64,000 nucleotides of DNA from Rhabdophis nuchalis (taxonomy: Eukaryota; Chordata; Lepidosauria; Squamata; Natricidae), in the NCBI GenBank assembly GCA_039707465.1, contig CM077646.1:78702715-78766714 (forward strand). Reading direction: 5' to 3'. Positions within the stretch are counted from its first letter, which is position 1; every line of letters starts with the position of its first letter. The position numbers and the translations under genes were made by a program. Shown piece by piece: positions 32,082 through 44,560 of this stretch. The notes below the pieces were generated by a model that saw nothing but the letters and a program-made list of their open reading frames with translations, did not search any database and had not been told where the DNA came from.

Positions 32082-32459
32082 CCGTGATGGCAAAGCTATG
32101 GCACACGTGCCACAGGTGGCACACAGAACTCTCTCTGTGGGCATGCGTGCTGTCTCCAGCTGCTCTTTTGGGTTCCCTTGCATGCATGTGCATCAGACAG
32201 CAGGTCCAGCGGCATGCATGTGGCGGGCAGCTGCTCTTCCAGGTCCTGGTGCATGCATGCGCCAGAACCCAGAAGAGAGCAGCTGGCCAGTGCACATGGA
32301 CGAACATGAGTATGGCAGAACCTGAAAGAGCAGCTGTCTGCCACATGCACACACACTGGCCAGCTGCCCTCTTCCGGGTTCCGGCATTCCAGCCCGTGCA
32401 TGCATGTATGCGCATGTTCCAGTTTTGGCACTTGGTGCCGAAAAGGTTAGCCATCACTG
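32082..32459. mobile_element. Non-autonomous hAT (CAGTGATGGC family)
   Basis: It starts CCGTGATGGCAAAGCTATGGC and ends GGTTAGCCATCACTG. The flanks AGCTAGGA (32074-32081) and ATCTAGGA (32460-32467) differ at one base. The core is rich in CATGCATG-type repeats, which keep both strands open by chance. Confidence 0.87.
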
Positions 32460-32467
32460 ATCTAGGA

Positions 32468-33512
32468 CAATTACTTTCCATCAGAAAGTGAGGGCTCAGC
32501 TGAGTAATTTAAGCATTTGGATGGAGAGATTGCAGGAAATGAGGTTGGGCTTTGGGAAGGGAAAGGATCAAGACAAGAAGGTATGGATGAAATCTGCTGA
32601 GAAAGTTGAAGCTTTGAGAAGGTTGGAGCCAGGTGTGATCTAATAGCAGTTCTGGTCCTTGAAAGCCATGACTCTTTGCAGTTCATCTGCCTGAACAATT
32701 TGTAACAGCCTGGCTGTGACAATTCTGTCTACCTTTTCCTTCTATCCTACCCCCTGCCATTCTTTATTTTGGTTTGAGCAGTGCTGGCACTCTTGCTTCT
32801 TATCATATCCCTGGCTAATAGTCTGTACCCAAGAAGAAGCACATCAACAAATGAAGAAGGAAACCATATCAGCAAATTTGCAAAACTTTTATGTGCACTC
32901 TCGAATATTTCCCCCTAATTATTGTATGCTGTGATCTTTATTGATTATAGAATCTTATTGCATCAAAGTATATGCAAGTTTGCCTCCCAGAAATTAGTTG
33001 ATTGTGTTGTTTATAGCACAGTCATACAAACTGCCCTTTTCTGTTACAGGACAGACAATAATTTGGTGGACAACATCCTGCAGGCCTCCAATTAAACTAA
33101 TTGCTGCCACTTTTGCCAACAGTGCAGTCGTTGTCGGCAGCACAGAGCAAGTTATGTCTCTGCGGTCTTTTTACAAACCGGGGTTGAATAACTTTTCTGG
33201 TAGGAAACAGGTCATGGAAGGACATTTTTAATTGTAGCTTGACTTTAGGTGCCCTGGCCTAAAGTCCAGGATGGTGGGGTGCATTCTCTCAATTCTCATC
33301 AATTTTAGTGATGATAAGCATTCTTTTCAAATTAAAATAAAAAGAAGAATATGGTGACTTCTTTAAGCCTCAAAATAAGTCAGGCATAATGGAAAGAACT
33401 TGTTACATCTCCATCCACCAGTGAAATGAGTTTCCCACAGCCGTCTTTCATTTTTATGATTCTGGTGGGGAAGGTATTATTTCCTCAATTGGAAACCTGA
33501 ATACCATTAAGA
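32468..33512. other. Intron 1, nothing recognised
   Basis: No supported gene. Short frames near 32716-33231 look like chance. Confidence 0.45.
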
Positions 33513-33520
33513 ATGAAGAG

Positions 33521-33751
33521 CAGTGGTGGGCTGCTGCCAGTTTGGACTGGTTTCAGCAAAATGGTTGTTGTGACCTACAGGTGGCACCCACCCTGGCACT
33601 ATGCTGTCCTATTTAGCCTTCTTTTTTATGCCACACACTTACGCATAAGGCACATGTGTGAGCGAAGCACACGCGCAGAAGGCCGGGTGCATGCAAGGAT
33701 GGTGCACATGCACATTTTTGGTGCTGGGCGAACTGGTTCCACCCACCTCTG
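33521..33751. mobile_element. Non-autonomous hAT (CAGTGGTGGG family)
   Basis: It starts CAGTGGTGGGCTGCTGCCAG and ends GGTTCCACCCACCTCTG. The flanks ATGAAGAG (33513-33520) and CCGAAGAG (33752-33759) match at 6 of 8 bases. Confidence 0.8.
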
Positions 33752-33759
33752 CCGAAGAG

Positions 33760-34150
33760 GATTGAGCCACAGACATTAAAACTTGATCTAGATGCTTCTA
33801 GGAAAAAATACTATTAAAATGAATATTAAACCAAAGAGAAATGCCATAGTGCTAGGAAGACTTTAAACTCCAGGATTTAGCAACTATATGGTAAGCATAT
33901 TTTCTCTTGATGCTATGACTTTTGTCATTGGATCTAATATTTGGTCTTTCTCCTTTCAGTTGCCATGCTTGACTTCCAATGTCCTGGCAGGACAATGGAC
34001 AGTGAAGTCACTTGTAATATTCTTAATGAAAGTGAAGCCATACTTAAACTAAATTACAGCAAGCCATACTTAAACTAAATTCAGCTCTGACTGAATGATG
34101 GGGAATGGAAGTATTGTACTATCCAGTCAGAGCTGAAGAAGGAACTAAGG
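33760..34150. repeat. Intron 1 with local direct and inverted repeats
   Basis: AGCCATACTTAAACTAAATT is directly repeated (about 34036-34055 and 34061-34080). TTCAGCTCTGACTG (34080-34093) is the complement of CAGTCAGAGCTGAA (34124-34137), giving a 14-bp stem with a 30-base loop. No gene. Confidence 0.7.
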
Positions 34151-34158
34151 GAACTATC

Positions 34159-34322
34159 CAGAGGTGGTATTCTATTGATTCAGATCGGTTCGCCTGAACC
34201 AGTAGCGGAAATCGCAGTTGGCTCCGCTTAGTCACCTTGGCTCAAAAGCGCATGCGCGGGAGGTTGTGCACACGCACTTACCTTTGCGAACCGGTAGAGA
34301 AGGTAAGTGACTACCACCCCTG
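34159..34322. mobile_element. Non-autonomous hAT (GAGGTGGTATTCT type)
   Basis: It starts CAGAGGTGGTATTCTATTGA and ends AGTGACTACCACCCCTG. A perfect duplication GAACTATC flanks it (34151-34158 and 34323-34330). It contains CGCATGCGCGGG and GCGAACCGGTAGAGAAGG. Confidence 0.92.
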
Positions 34323-34330
34323 GAACTATC

Positions 34331-35084
34331 TGAATATCTATTAGATATTCTCTGTGAATTGCTACAGAGGGTTCGCCCTCACCCTCTTCCTGCCTACCAG
34401 ACATTCCATTTCCACTTTCTCTTTGCCCCCAGAAAACAACCCTTCCCTCCCACAATTTCAGGCTACATTCTACCTAAAAAGCTGCAGGAATTGGTGAAAT
34501 AGCAGCGGAACCTTTAAGTCTCCCACCATAGTTGTGTCTTTTAATGAGTAGCAGACCAACCATGGTATTCTATTCTTTCACCTTTAATATGCAATTCCTT
34601 AATTTTTTTCTCCCTTCTAGCCATTATAGTGAGTAATTAACATCTCTGAGATTATTGGTCCTTGTCCCAGAAACATTTCCCTTTCTGCATATTCAGCTTT
34701 TCTCACAATATGTTCTGTATATAGTATAAATGTGTGTATAATTGTGTGATTCAGAAGGCACCACTCTTACAGCTTTCAAAAGACCGTCAAGACTTTGCTT
34801 TTTACTGAGGTACTAGGGTAGAGTGAGGATTCCTAGAGCGGGATGATTAAGTTACTGGGTTTTATTTTTGTGTTATGGTTTTACGTTTTAAAAATAAATG
34901 TACTTTGGGAATTCCCCTTCTTTTCCACTATTCAACTTATTTAGTTATTTAAAACATTTATATAGCGACCCGTATTTCAACAAAGTCTGGGCAGTTGCCA
35001 GCTAATATGTTAGGAAGGTACCAGTAATCCAAGGTGCCTCTACCACTTCTGAATTCAGCTTGTACACTGGGAAATTCTAACAGA
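34331..35084. other. Intron 1, nothing recognised
   Basis: No gene. TTATTTAGTTATTTAAAACATTTATATAGCG near 34938 may be another LINE 3' tail. Confidence 0.4.
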
Positions 35085-35205
35085 TTAATTGAGTTAAAAG
35101 GGACCTTGCAGGTCATCTAATCCAACTCCCTGCCCAAGCAGGAGACCCTACATCTGCCTCTACCTAGGATCGAACTCACAACCTTCTGATTAGGAGGCGT
35201 ATTGG
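35085..35205 (-). mobile_element. CR1 3' end
   Basis: GAGTTAAAAGGGACCTTGCAGGTCATCTAATCCAACTCCC is the reverse complement of the conserved CR1 3' terminus. It is followed by CCTGCCCAAGCAGGAGACCC. Confidence 0.75.
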
Positions 35206-35518
35206 TATGGTTGAAAGTTGAATTGCAAAGCCTTGAGCATTCTCTTGCAAGGATGCAAGATAAACAGTTGTTCAGTAGTATTAGCATTATTTACCAATGT
35301 TATCTTTTTTGGTAAATTGCAGTATCAATTGATATTTTCTGGTCTGTTGGCTACTGTTGTGTTTTTCATATCTGCTCAAAAAACACATAATAGCACTTTA
35401 ATTGCATTATTTCGGAAGACTTAAAGCTTCCGCTGCTATTCCATTAACTCCTGCAGCTTCTACGGTCCTTTAACTTAATGTCTGGCTCTAGTTCTATGGC
35501 TAAACATTTATGTATATA

Positions 35519-35892
35519 CAGGTAACCCTCGACTTACAACCATTTGCTTAATGACCCTTCAATGTTACAACCGCAACGGAAAAAGTGACTTACAACCATT
35601 TTTCACACTTATGACTGTTGTCTCCATGGTGACATGATGAAAACCGGACGCTTGGCAACTGGCCTGTATGGTTGCAGTGTCCCAAGGTCATGTGATCACC
35701 TTTTGCAACTTTCCACCATAAGGAAGCCACACGCACTTAACAACCATGTTACTAACTTAACAACTGCAGTGATTCACTTAACAACTGTGGCAAGAAAGAT
35801 TGTAAAATGGGGCAAAATGCACATAACATCTGTCTTGCTTGGCAAGACAGAAATTTGGGGCTCAGTTGTGGTCATAAGCTAAGGAATACCTG
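35519..35892. mobile_element. MITE-like element with CAGGTA...TACCTG ends
   Basis: It starts CAGGTAACCCTCGACTTACAACC and ends GGTCATAAGCTAAGGAATACCTG, imperfect inverted termini of about 23 bp. The core has CTTAACAAC and GTGATCACC motifs. I recognise it as a widespread squamate repeat but cannot name its superfamily, and no target duplication is evident. A related piece lies at 48922-49190 and another near 62890-63121. Confidence 0.65.
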
Positions 35893-36741
<849 letters not shown>

Positions 36742-36879
36742 TAAATGATTTATATAAGTGATCTATACTACTGTAAAAATTGATCATAACAGTTGCGGGA
36801 CAGAAAAGCAGATTTTAGACTATACAATTCTATTCATTTTCAGAGATTGCTGACTATTACCAAAGAAAGACCTGAATAG

Positions 36880-37345
36880 AAATACCACGGGCTATATAGG
36901 AGACCGCCTCCTGCCCCATACATCCCTTCGTCCGATCCGCTCCCACAGAGAGAGCCTTCTCCGGGTGCCGTTGGTGGGGCAATGCCGGTTGGCGACACCC
37001 AGGGGAAGGGCCTTCTCTGTGGCGGGCCCGGCTCTCTGGAACGACCTACCCCCGACCTTCGCACTATCTCGGACCTCCGCCTCTTCCGCCAACGTCTTAA
37101 GACGTATTTATTTCAGCAAGCCGGCCTAGGATAGCCCCCCGTTTCTGACTTTTTAAAAATAAATTATAATTTGGTAAGGTTTTAACATGGGTTTTAGCAC
37201 GGGTTAATTAATTTAATATATTTTAACTGATATTTATTGTATTTTGTGGTTTTAAATAATGCCTGTGCGCCGCCCTGGGTCTTAACAAGGAGAAGGGCGG
37301 GGTATAAATTTAATAAAAATAAAAATAAATTTTTAAAAAAACATG
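36880..37345 (+). mobile_element. L2-type LINE 3' fragment
   Basis: It begins inside the RT C-terminal region (GACCGCCTCCTGCCCCATAC, same as 47987-48006) and continues through CGCACTATCTCGGACCTCCGCC to the 3' UTR with GCGCCGCCCTGGGTCTTAAC...GGGCGGGGTATAAATTT and an A-rich tail. It is close in sequence to 47980-48390 and 49205-49660. Confidence 0.88.
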
Positions 37346-37894
37346 AAATTTAATTAAAAATAATGTTACTCTTTCATTGATTTCCTTTCTGCTTCCTTAA
37401 GTCTTGCTTGATATTTAATTAATTAATTAATATCTGAGATACATATATTTGCTCAGAACATTCCACCTCAGATGTTCAGTTTTAAATTCTAAATGTGTTG
37501 ATGAAAAGGGATACAGTTTTGTGTGTGTGTGCATATACACAACACATGCGTACATACACAGAGTTAGGCTATTGTTTATAATTGCAAAACAAAAAAGTGA
37601 CTAGCAAAGTAAGTCAGACCACAGCATTTCTAAAATTGCGTGTAAGCCTGTGTTCCTGTAAGTTTCCCGGAAAATGGGCGTCAGCATTATAAAAACCACA
37701 AAAATCACACAACAATTAAAAAACTACTACTACGTTTCTCATTGGTTTTGGTGGATTGTAGGTCATTCAGTCACTGGGCTGCACCTAACTTTCATAAAGT
37801 TAATGTCTTAAGAAGTATGTTGGTCTTCCAAATGCTACTACAGCTTTTTCTGCTTTTCCTCCAACATAACCCAGTTAAGTGTTCTGATATCTCA
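37346..37894. other. Intron 2, nothing recognised
   Basis: Short (TTAA)n near 37418 and (GT)n near 37519. No gene. Confidence 0.45.
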
Positions 37895-38205
37895 GGGGTT
37901 GCCACAAAGAAGAGGGAGTCAAGCTATTCTCCAAGGCATATGAGGGTAGAACAAGAAGCAATGGGTGGAAGCTAATCAAGGAGAGAAGCAACTTAGAATT
38001 GAGGATAAATTTTCTGACAGTTAGAACAATTAATCAGTGGAACAGCTTGCCTCCAGAAGTTGTAAATGCTCCAACACTGGAAGTCTTTAAGAAGATGTTG
38101 GATAGCCATTTGTCTGAAACCGTATAAGATTCCTGCCTAGGCAAGGGGTTGGACTAGAAGACCTCCAAGGTCCCTTCCAACTCTGCTATTGTATTGTAAT
38201 CCCAG
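37895..38205 (+). mobile_element. CR1 LINE 3' end
   Basis: Recognisable CR1 ORF2 C-terminus remnants (AGTGGAACAGCTTGCCTCCAGA...GAAGTCTTTAAGAAGATG) then the 3' UTR ending GGTTGGACTAGAAGACCTCC AAGGTCCCTTCCAACTCTG and a short ATTGT-like tail. Stops interrupt the frame. Confidence 0.88.
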
Positions 38206-39099
38206 TTAATCAAGTGCATTAAAATAAATTCTTCAACTATGCCATTTTTTGTGATTTTAATAGGATGATGAACAACCATGTTGAATTTTTCTTCTGCCTT
38301 TTTATCTGTGGTTTCCACTTCATTTGACTATTCTAAGGAGAAAAAGTTATGTTTAAAAATATATATTAAATATGTTTAGAATATTTCCGGGCTATCCAAA
38401 AGGACAAGAGCCTTCTCAAGACAGCTTATAATAATAAAATCAAAATGCTATAAAGAGCATAATAAAAAATATTAATGAAGCCCACATACATTCTGCCACA
38501 GTATCAGAATTGAACCTTGTGTGGAGTTGAAACCAGAACAGAACAATAGAATCCCATTTAGGAAAAGTCTTGGGGGAAAAACAAATGGAAGTTTAGAGCT
38601 TTTACAGAAAATCTGGGAATGAATGAGTGGTGTGTGGTTTCATTTGCATTAATTGGCTTAACTGCTCTCAAAGAAAAGAAGGTAGGAAGGATTTCCATTC
38701 CTGAAAATGGAAGCAGATCAACAGGAATGAAGGTGAACTTGACCCCAATCAATTTTAAGGCTTTAAATATTAAAACCAGAATTTGTGGTTGAGCTCAGGA
38801 CCTCACTGGTAGTCATACAACTGGCACACTAGTGACGTTGGATGTCCTGACTGCTTTGCTCCCACCAAAGCATGTATGTTCTATACTAGCTGGAGTTTCA
38901 GTGCCATCTTTTGAAGCAATCCTCTGAAGAGAAAGCAAAGTATCTGAGGTTCCTTCCTCCTTCCATTCCTCTCTTACCAGTGAAGGCAAATTAGCAACAG
39001 AAGCATGGGGGAATACCACATGACCAAGTGACTTGAGATATTGGCAGTGGACTTTCTACTGGTACATTAGGCCTTAATAGCAGGACTCAGTCATACCTT
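38206..39099. other. Intron 2, nothing recognised
   Basis: AT-rich sequence, no gene. Confidence 0.45.
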
Positions 39100-39640
39100 A
39101 GCTCTAGCCCTATAATTCTTATTATGCAGTCCGACCTTACTGTATCTATGCATTTGATTTCTATCCTACCGATGGCTTCATCATTACCATTCCAACCATT
39201 GTCTATCCACTGCAGGATGAAGGCCTCTTCTGCATGTTTCCAAGCAATAAAGTCTTGAGCTTTCCTTTGCCAGTTGGGCCTGCTATACTAGCTGATGTCG
39301 TCACTCCGCCTTGTTTTAGGTCTCTTTTGTGGATGCTTTTTATCAAGTGGGACCCATTCTGTGGCTGCTGTAGTCCACCTCCCATCTGTTCTTCTTGCTA
39401 TGTGACCAGCCCATTTCCATTTCAATTCTTTTACTCCTTCTGATGGCATCGTATATTTTTGTTTGTTCTCTTATCCATGTGCAGGTTTTTCTGTCTTGTC
39501 TTGGGATGCTGAGCATGTATCTTCCCATGGCTCTTTGTGCTACTTGTAGCTTTTGTATTGATTATGAGGTTAGTGTCCATGTTTTGCTGGTGTGTGTTAG
39601 AACAGGTTGCAGTGGCTTACAAATACCATAAAAATACAGT
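39100..39640 (-). mobile_element. LINE fragment, RTE/R4-like C-terminus
   Basis: The minus strand codes for pieces such as MLSIPRQDRKTCTWIREQTK, IRRSKRIEMEMGWSHSKK and NRWEVDYSSHRMGP. These match the C-terminal region of RTE/R4-group LINE polyproteins (the I-R-x-x-T-K, K-W-x-W-x-G-H and W-T pattern). It is a degraded internal fragment without the RT active site. Confidence 0.65.
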
Positions 39641-39774
39641 GCAAACATTCAACAGCGACCACACAAAAATGCCAGTATTCTAGGCAGCACAAGCCAGAAT
39701 CTCTCTAGAAGAGTTTCAGTTTCTTCCACAAAGCGGTGAGGCTTGGGACTGGTTTAACCTCAGGTTTTAGGTGC

Positions 39775-39890
39775 TACTACTGAGAAACAGTTAGATAACC
39801 ATTTGTCTGAAATGGTTTAGGTTTCCTGCCAAAGCAGGGGTTTGGACCAGAGGACCTCCAAGGTCCCTTCCAACTCTGTTATTCTATACA
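39775..39890 (+). mobile_element. CR1 LINE 3' end
   Basis: CCATTTGTCTGAAATGGTTTAGG...GGACCAGAGGACCTCCAAGG TCCCTTCCAACTCTGTTATT is the CR1 terminus. Only about 115 bp remain. Confidence 0.85.
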
Positions 39891-40855
<965 letters not shown>

Positions 40856-40863
40856 AGGTAGAG

Positions 40864-41377
40864 TAGTGATGGCGAACGTTTTTCCACTCAAGTGCAAAAA
40901 GGGCGCGCGTGCACGCAGTAACATGTGCGTGCGTGCACACACCCATAATGCAATGCCCTCCCTCTTGGCACATGTGTGCACAACCTTCCTCCCCCCAATG
41001 CTCTCCCCCGCACATGCGCACAGGCCTCACTGAAGCCTCGGACTTCCGGTAGGCCAGTTGGGCCATTTTTTGCCCTCCCCAGGCTTCAGGAAAGCCTCTT
41101 GAAGCCTGGGGAGGGCAAAATACAGCTGAATGGGCCTACTGGAAGTTTATTTCTCAACTTCCAGTAGGCCCATTGGGCCCATTTTTCACCATTCCCAGGC
41201 TCTGGAGGTTTTCCTGAAGCCTGGGGAGGGTGAAAACTACCTCCCCCCGCCCTCTGGAAGGCTGAAGATCAGCTGTCCAGGGTGCGCTGGAGCTGACATA
41301 GGGCAAGACCTCATGTGCCCTCAGATATGGCTCTCCGTGCCACCTGTGGCATGCGTGCCATAGGTTCACCATCACGG
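40864..41377. mobile_element. Non-autonomous hAT (CAGTGATGGC family)
   Basis: It starts TAGTGATGGCGAACGTTTTT and ends AGGTTCACCATCACGG. A perfect duplication AGGTAGAG flanks it (40856-40863 and 41378-41385). The core holds two inverted CCTCCCCAGGCTTCAGGAAA / CTTGAAGCCTGGGGAGGGC pairs. Confidence 0.9.
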
Positions 41378-41500
41378 AGGTAGAGTCTTGGCTGAGAGCG
41401 GGGACCAGCCTGAATAATCTAGTAAGGTCTGTGTCAAGCAAAGTCTTAAGTCTAGATTTCTCAGCCCCAGTCCAGACTTAAGCATTGGCATTTAGCCATT

Positions 41501-41592
41501 AAATTAAATTAAATTAAATTAAATTAAATTAAATTAAATTAAATTAAATTAAATTAAATTAAATTAAATTAAATTAAATTAAATTAAATTAA
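41501..41592 (+). repeat. (AAATT)n microsatellite
   Basis: About 18 perfect AAATT units bordered on both sides by AGCCATTAAA-like sequence. Confidence 0.97.
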
Positions 41593-41719
41593 GCCATTAA
41601 AGTGGCATTAGGGTAGAATTAGGGTAGAACCATTCATGCATTTCCTCCTTCAAATTTAGAGAATGAAATTATCTTCCTTTTGGGCAACTGTCTTGATACT
41701 GTGTCTTTTCTCCCATTTT

Positions 41720-41850
41720 TAATTTATCATTACGGTAGATTTTATTGATTGATTTACTGATTTTATTGCTGCCTGTACACCGCCCTGAGTCCCGGAAGGG
41801 AGAAGGGCGGTATAGAAATTTAATAAATTAATTTAATTAATTAAATCAGC
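41720..41850 (+). mobile_element. L2-type LINE 3' tail
   Basis: TGTACACCGCCCTGAGTCCCGG...AAGGGCGGTATAGAAATTT with an AATTAATT tail. Only the terminus remains. Confidence 0.8.
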
Positions 41851-41893
41851 CAGTCAGGGTGTTCTGGAGTTGGGCAACCCTAGAATGTGCCCA

Positions 41894-41907
41894 ATACATT
41901 ACATACA

Positions 41908-41938
<31 letters not shown>

Positions 41939-41974
41939 CATACATACATACATACATACATACATACATACATG
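41894..41974 (+). repeat. (ACAT)n microsatellite
   Basis: About 80 bp of ACAT units with early interruptions. Confidence 0.97.
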
Positions 41975-42334
41975 TTCTCCAATTATGATAAGGCCCTATC
42001 GTTTACTGATCTTTTGGCAGAAATACTTTTCCCCCCCAAATTTTGTTAATCTGATTCAAGATTAAGCTGTTCCAGGAGAGTTCCGGGCCAGCTTAATTTG
42101 AGAAACCAAGTTCACAATAACTTTTTGTTCTTCTGACTGGTTGGCAGCTTTTACAAGTCAATTAATTTGTCAGGGTCTGTGAGGTGCTTGACTATCTCTG
42201 TGGAATTTCCTAAAATGGCTTCCTCAGATTTCTGGCAAGGCAAAGACACAAACCTTTAGCCATAGGGGCTCACAATAATATACCAAGGGAGATGAAGGAT
42301 TACTTAATTGTTAATTTAAGTACATATGCATGCC
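41975..42334. other. Intron 3, nothing recognised
   Basis: No gene. Confidence 0.45.
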
Positions 42335-42342
42335 TCTTAAAT

Positions 42343-42950
42343 CAGTGGTGAGATTCAAACATTTTTGCTACTAATTTGGTGGGCATGGCTAGATGGGAGG
42401 GGGGGCATGTGACTGAGTGGGCATGGTCAACATGACATCACTCATGCCCATGCCCACAGCAAAAGGTAGGATTTTTAAAAGGATTTTTCCTTATCTATCC
42501 CCGCCCACCCTTCGCTAGTCACCCCCATTTCCCCACTTCCTCCCCCACTACCGCCTCTTCGGTTGCTTACCTTCCACAGCAGCTGGTCCAGTCTGAAAAG
42601 CAAGCTGACTGGAGTTTCCGGTGGCCCTCAGCAAGCCACTGCTGCTGGGAAGCAGCTGGCTGGCAAAGAACCCTCCCAGCCGCTGCCTCGTTGTATACCA
42701 GCTCTCAAAGAGGTTGGCAGCTGGCCGCAGGCCACTAAAAAGTCCTCTGCTCAGTGAAAAAGCAGCTGCCATCTTCTTCACACATGCGCATCCCATTGCC
42801 TTGTAAGTCCAAACGGGATGAGCAACCGGCAACAGGGGGACCGGTTCGGGGTCATGGCTAGCCAGCCATCGCTACTGATTCGTTGAACTGGGCAAACTTT
42901 CTGCCACTGATTCAGGTGAACCAGTGTGAACCAGCTGAATACCATCTCTG
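42343..42950. mobile_element. Large non-autonomous hAT (CAGTGGTGGGATTCA family)
   Basis: 608 bp, starting CAGTGGTGAGATTCAAACAT and ending GCTGAATACCATCTCTG. The flanks TCTTAAAT (42335-42342) and TCTTGAAT (42951-42958) differ at one base. The interior has a GC-rich segment with CTGGGAAGCAGCTGGCTGGC. The short frames in it show no transposase motifs. Confidence 0.9.
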
Positions 42951-42958
42951 TCTTGAAT

Positions 42959-44392
42959 CTTTTACTCCCTTAAACCCAATCGGTCTCACAATTCCCATTC
43001 ATACATAAATCCCAGTCCTTTGGTTCAACTTGCACAACAGAATAAAGGTACCATACTGTTTTATTGCCATTGTCCTTTAATGACCATCATATTTATCTAT
43101 ATTCCCTCCTCACTGTTATTGCTCCAGTTGAAGGCCAAATTGGCACTGGTGCCAGTTAGTCAACCAGCTCCTGTTCTCTATTTAATTTTCCATTTTTTCC
43201 TTACCATACCCATTGGTCATTTGCATTCAATTTTGTTCAGCCCAAAATTCTCCCCGAATTTCCTGATTCTCTCTCACCTTTGCTTTAAGTTCATTTCCCT
43301 TCAACATTCATCCTGTATATTCATTTCAAACCCAAAGATTCTTCCAACCAAGTACTTCAGTTTGATACCACCTTGATACCTTATCCGTATATTTGTAGAA
43401 ATTGATTTTTCAGGGTTCTTTCTTGTGTGGTAAGAGTGAATCAGGAAGATTGGGGACCCCGATCTAACCCTAACCCTAACCCCCCTTTTTTTTTTTACAG
43501 ACAGGAATATGTTATTCCTCCCACTCATTTATCGTCAGTTCAAAAATACAATTTTGGAGGCAAAACGGGGCTGGGGTGCTGGGAATTGCACATATGTGCA
43601 ATTCACACATACTGTACTGTCATTATTCAGAATTTCAGATGATTGAATAGAAAGATGGAATCAGGGGCAACAGGAACAATCTTGCATTTGCAATAAAGAT
43701 GAAGAGGGACCCTTCCACTAAATTGGAGAAAAGCATTGCCAGTATTTCCATCACAATTTTAGCTTATTTAAGTTATATTGCATAAGGCCAATATCATATA
43801 CAGTAAAAGAGAGATGATAATGAGGAAGGGATTCATGACAGGCATGTGAATTTCAGAGACTGTCAGCTATCTCAACAGGGTCAGTTAGAAAAGAAAGCCT
43901 CTCAAATCCATTGTTAAAGAAAGTATAATTTACTAAAGCCAAGTGGTCACAGAGTAGCAAAGCCGGATCTGAAATTACAGGCTCAAAGCATTCGGTTAAC
44001 TCTTCCCTTCATCCCTACCTCCACCCCCTTGGTTATCTTAAACTATCCAATTACATTCAAACAAATTGTTTTGGCAACTGTCCCTGGTTTGGTGGGATGG
44101 ATGATCTCGCTTTTCCATGACCTTGGAACGGCCAGCGACTCCCACTGGACCGCACGAAGAGTAGTTCTGATTCCCTCCATCCCAACCTCCCCTTTTACCT
44201 CCCTGCGGCTCCCTTCCCTCATTGCTTATGGCAGACTGGGCATCTGGCGAAGTATGGCTGATGTAGCAGGATAACAGTCCTGACAGAGACTTGATGTGAT
44301 CTGCTATTTCAGATGTTTGACATTAGTCACATTTGCACAGTACACATCTGCTGTGATCTTCTACGGATGATAACAGTGCCTCTTTTTAACAG
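42959..44392. other. Intron 3, distal part before exon 4
   Basis: No gene. It contains three telomere-like TAACCC units (43464-43485) and a GC-richer non-repeat stretch at 44085-44270. It ends in the acceptor TCTTTTTAACAG. Confidence 0.5.
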
Positions 44393-44560
44393 GGATATGC
44401 AGTTCTGGTACCAGCTCAGAAGTGAAGAGCTAGAAAACATGCAAACAGCTTACTTTGGTTTGAAAGGCAGGAATAACAACAACAACAACAAAAATATTAA
44501 AATCCAGGCGGAGTCTGATGGTGGTAGTAACATGGTGTATGACAACCAAGGCTTCTGCAG
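44393..44560 (+). CDS. SUSD3: SUSD3 exon 4, cytoplasmic tail
   Basis: 168 bp, entering and leaving in phase 2 (acceptor TTTTTAACAG, donor CAG|GTAAGG). It encodes DMQFWYQLRSEELENMQTAY then FGLKG, close to the human QLWSQL...DLETVQAAYLGLK segment, and ends MVYDNQGFC. Between them is a run of six Asn (residues 169-174; AAT then five AAC codons), a trinucleotide expansion where I recall human having only FNKP. Reading through the donor meets a stop at once (AG GTAA), so intron retention would give a 198-residue protein. The final exon, which in human carries a Ser/Pro-rich tail, was not found before 64000. Confidence 0.92.

Noticed and set aside
43427..43528. Possible exon with TTTTTTTTACAG acceptor
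   Set aside because: No open frame with similarity; the T run follows C-rich telomere-like sequence and looks incidental.
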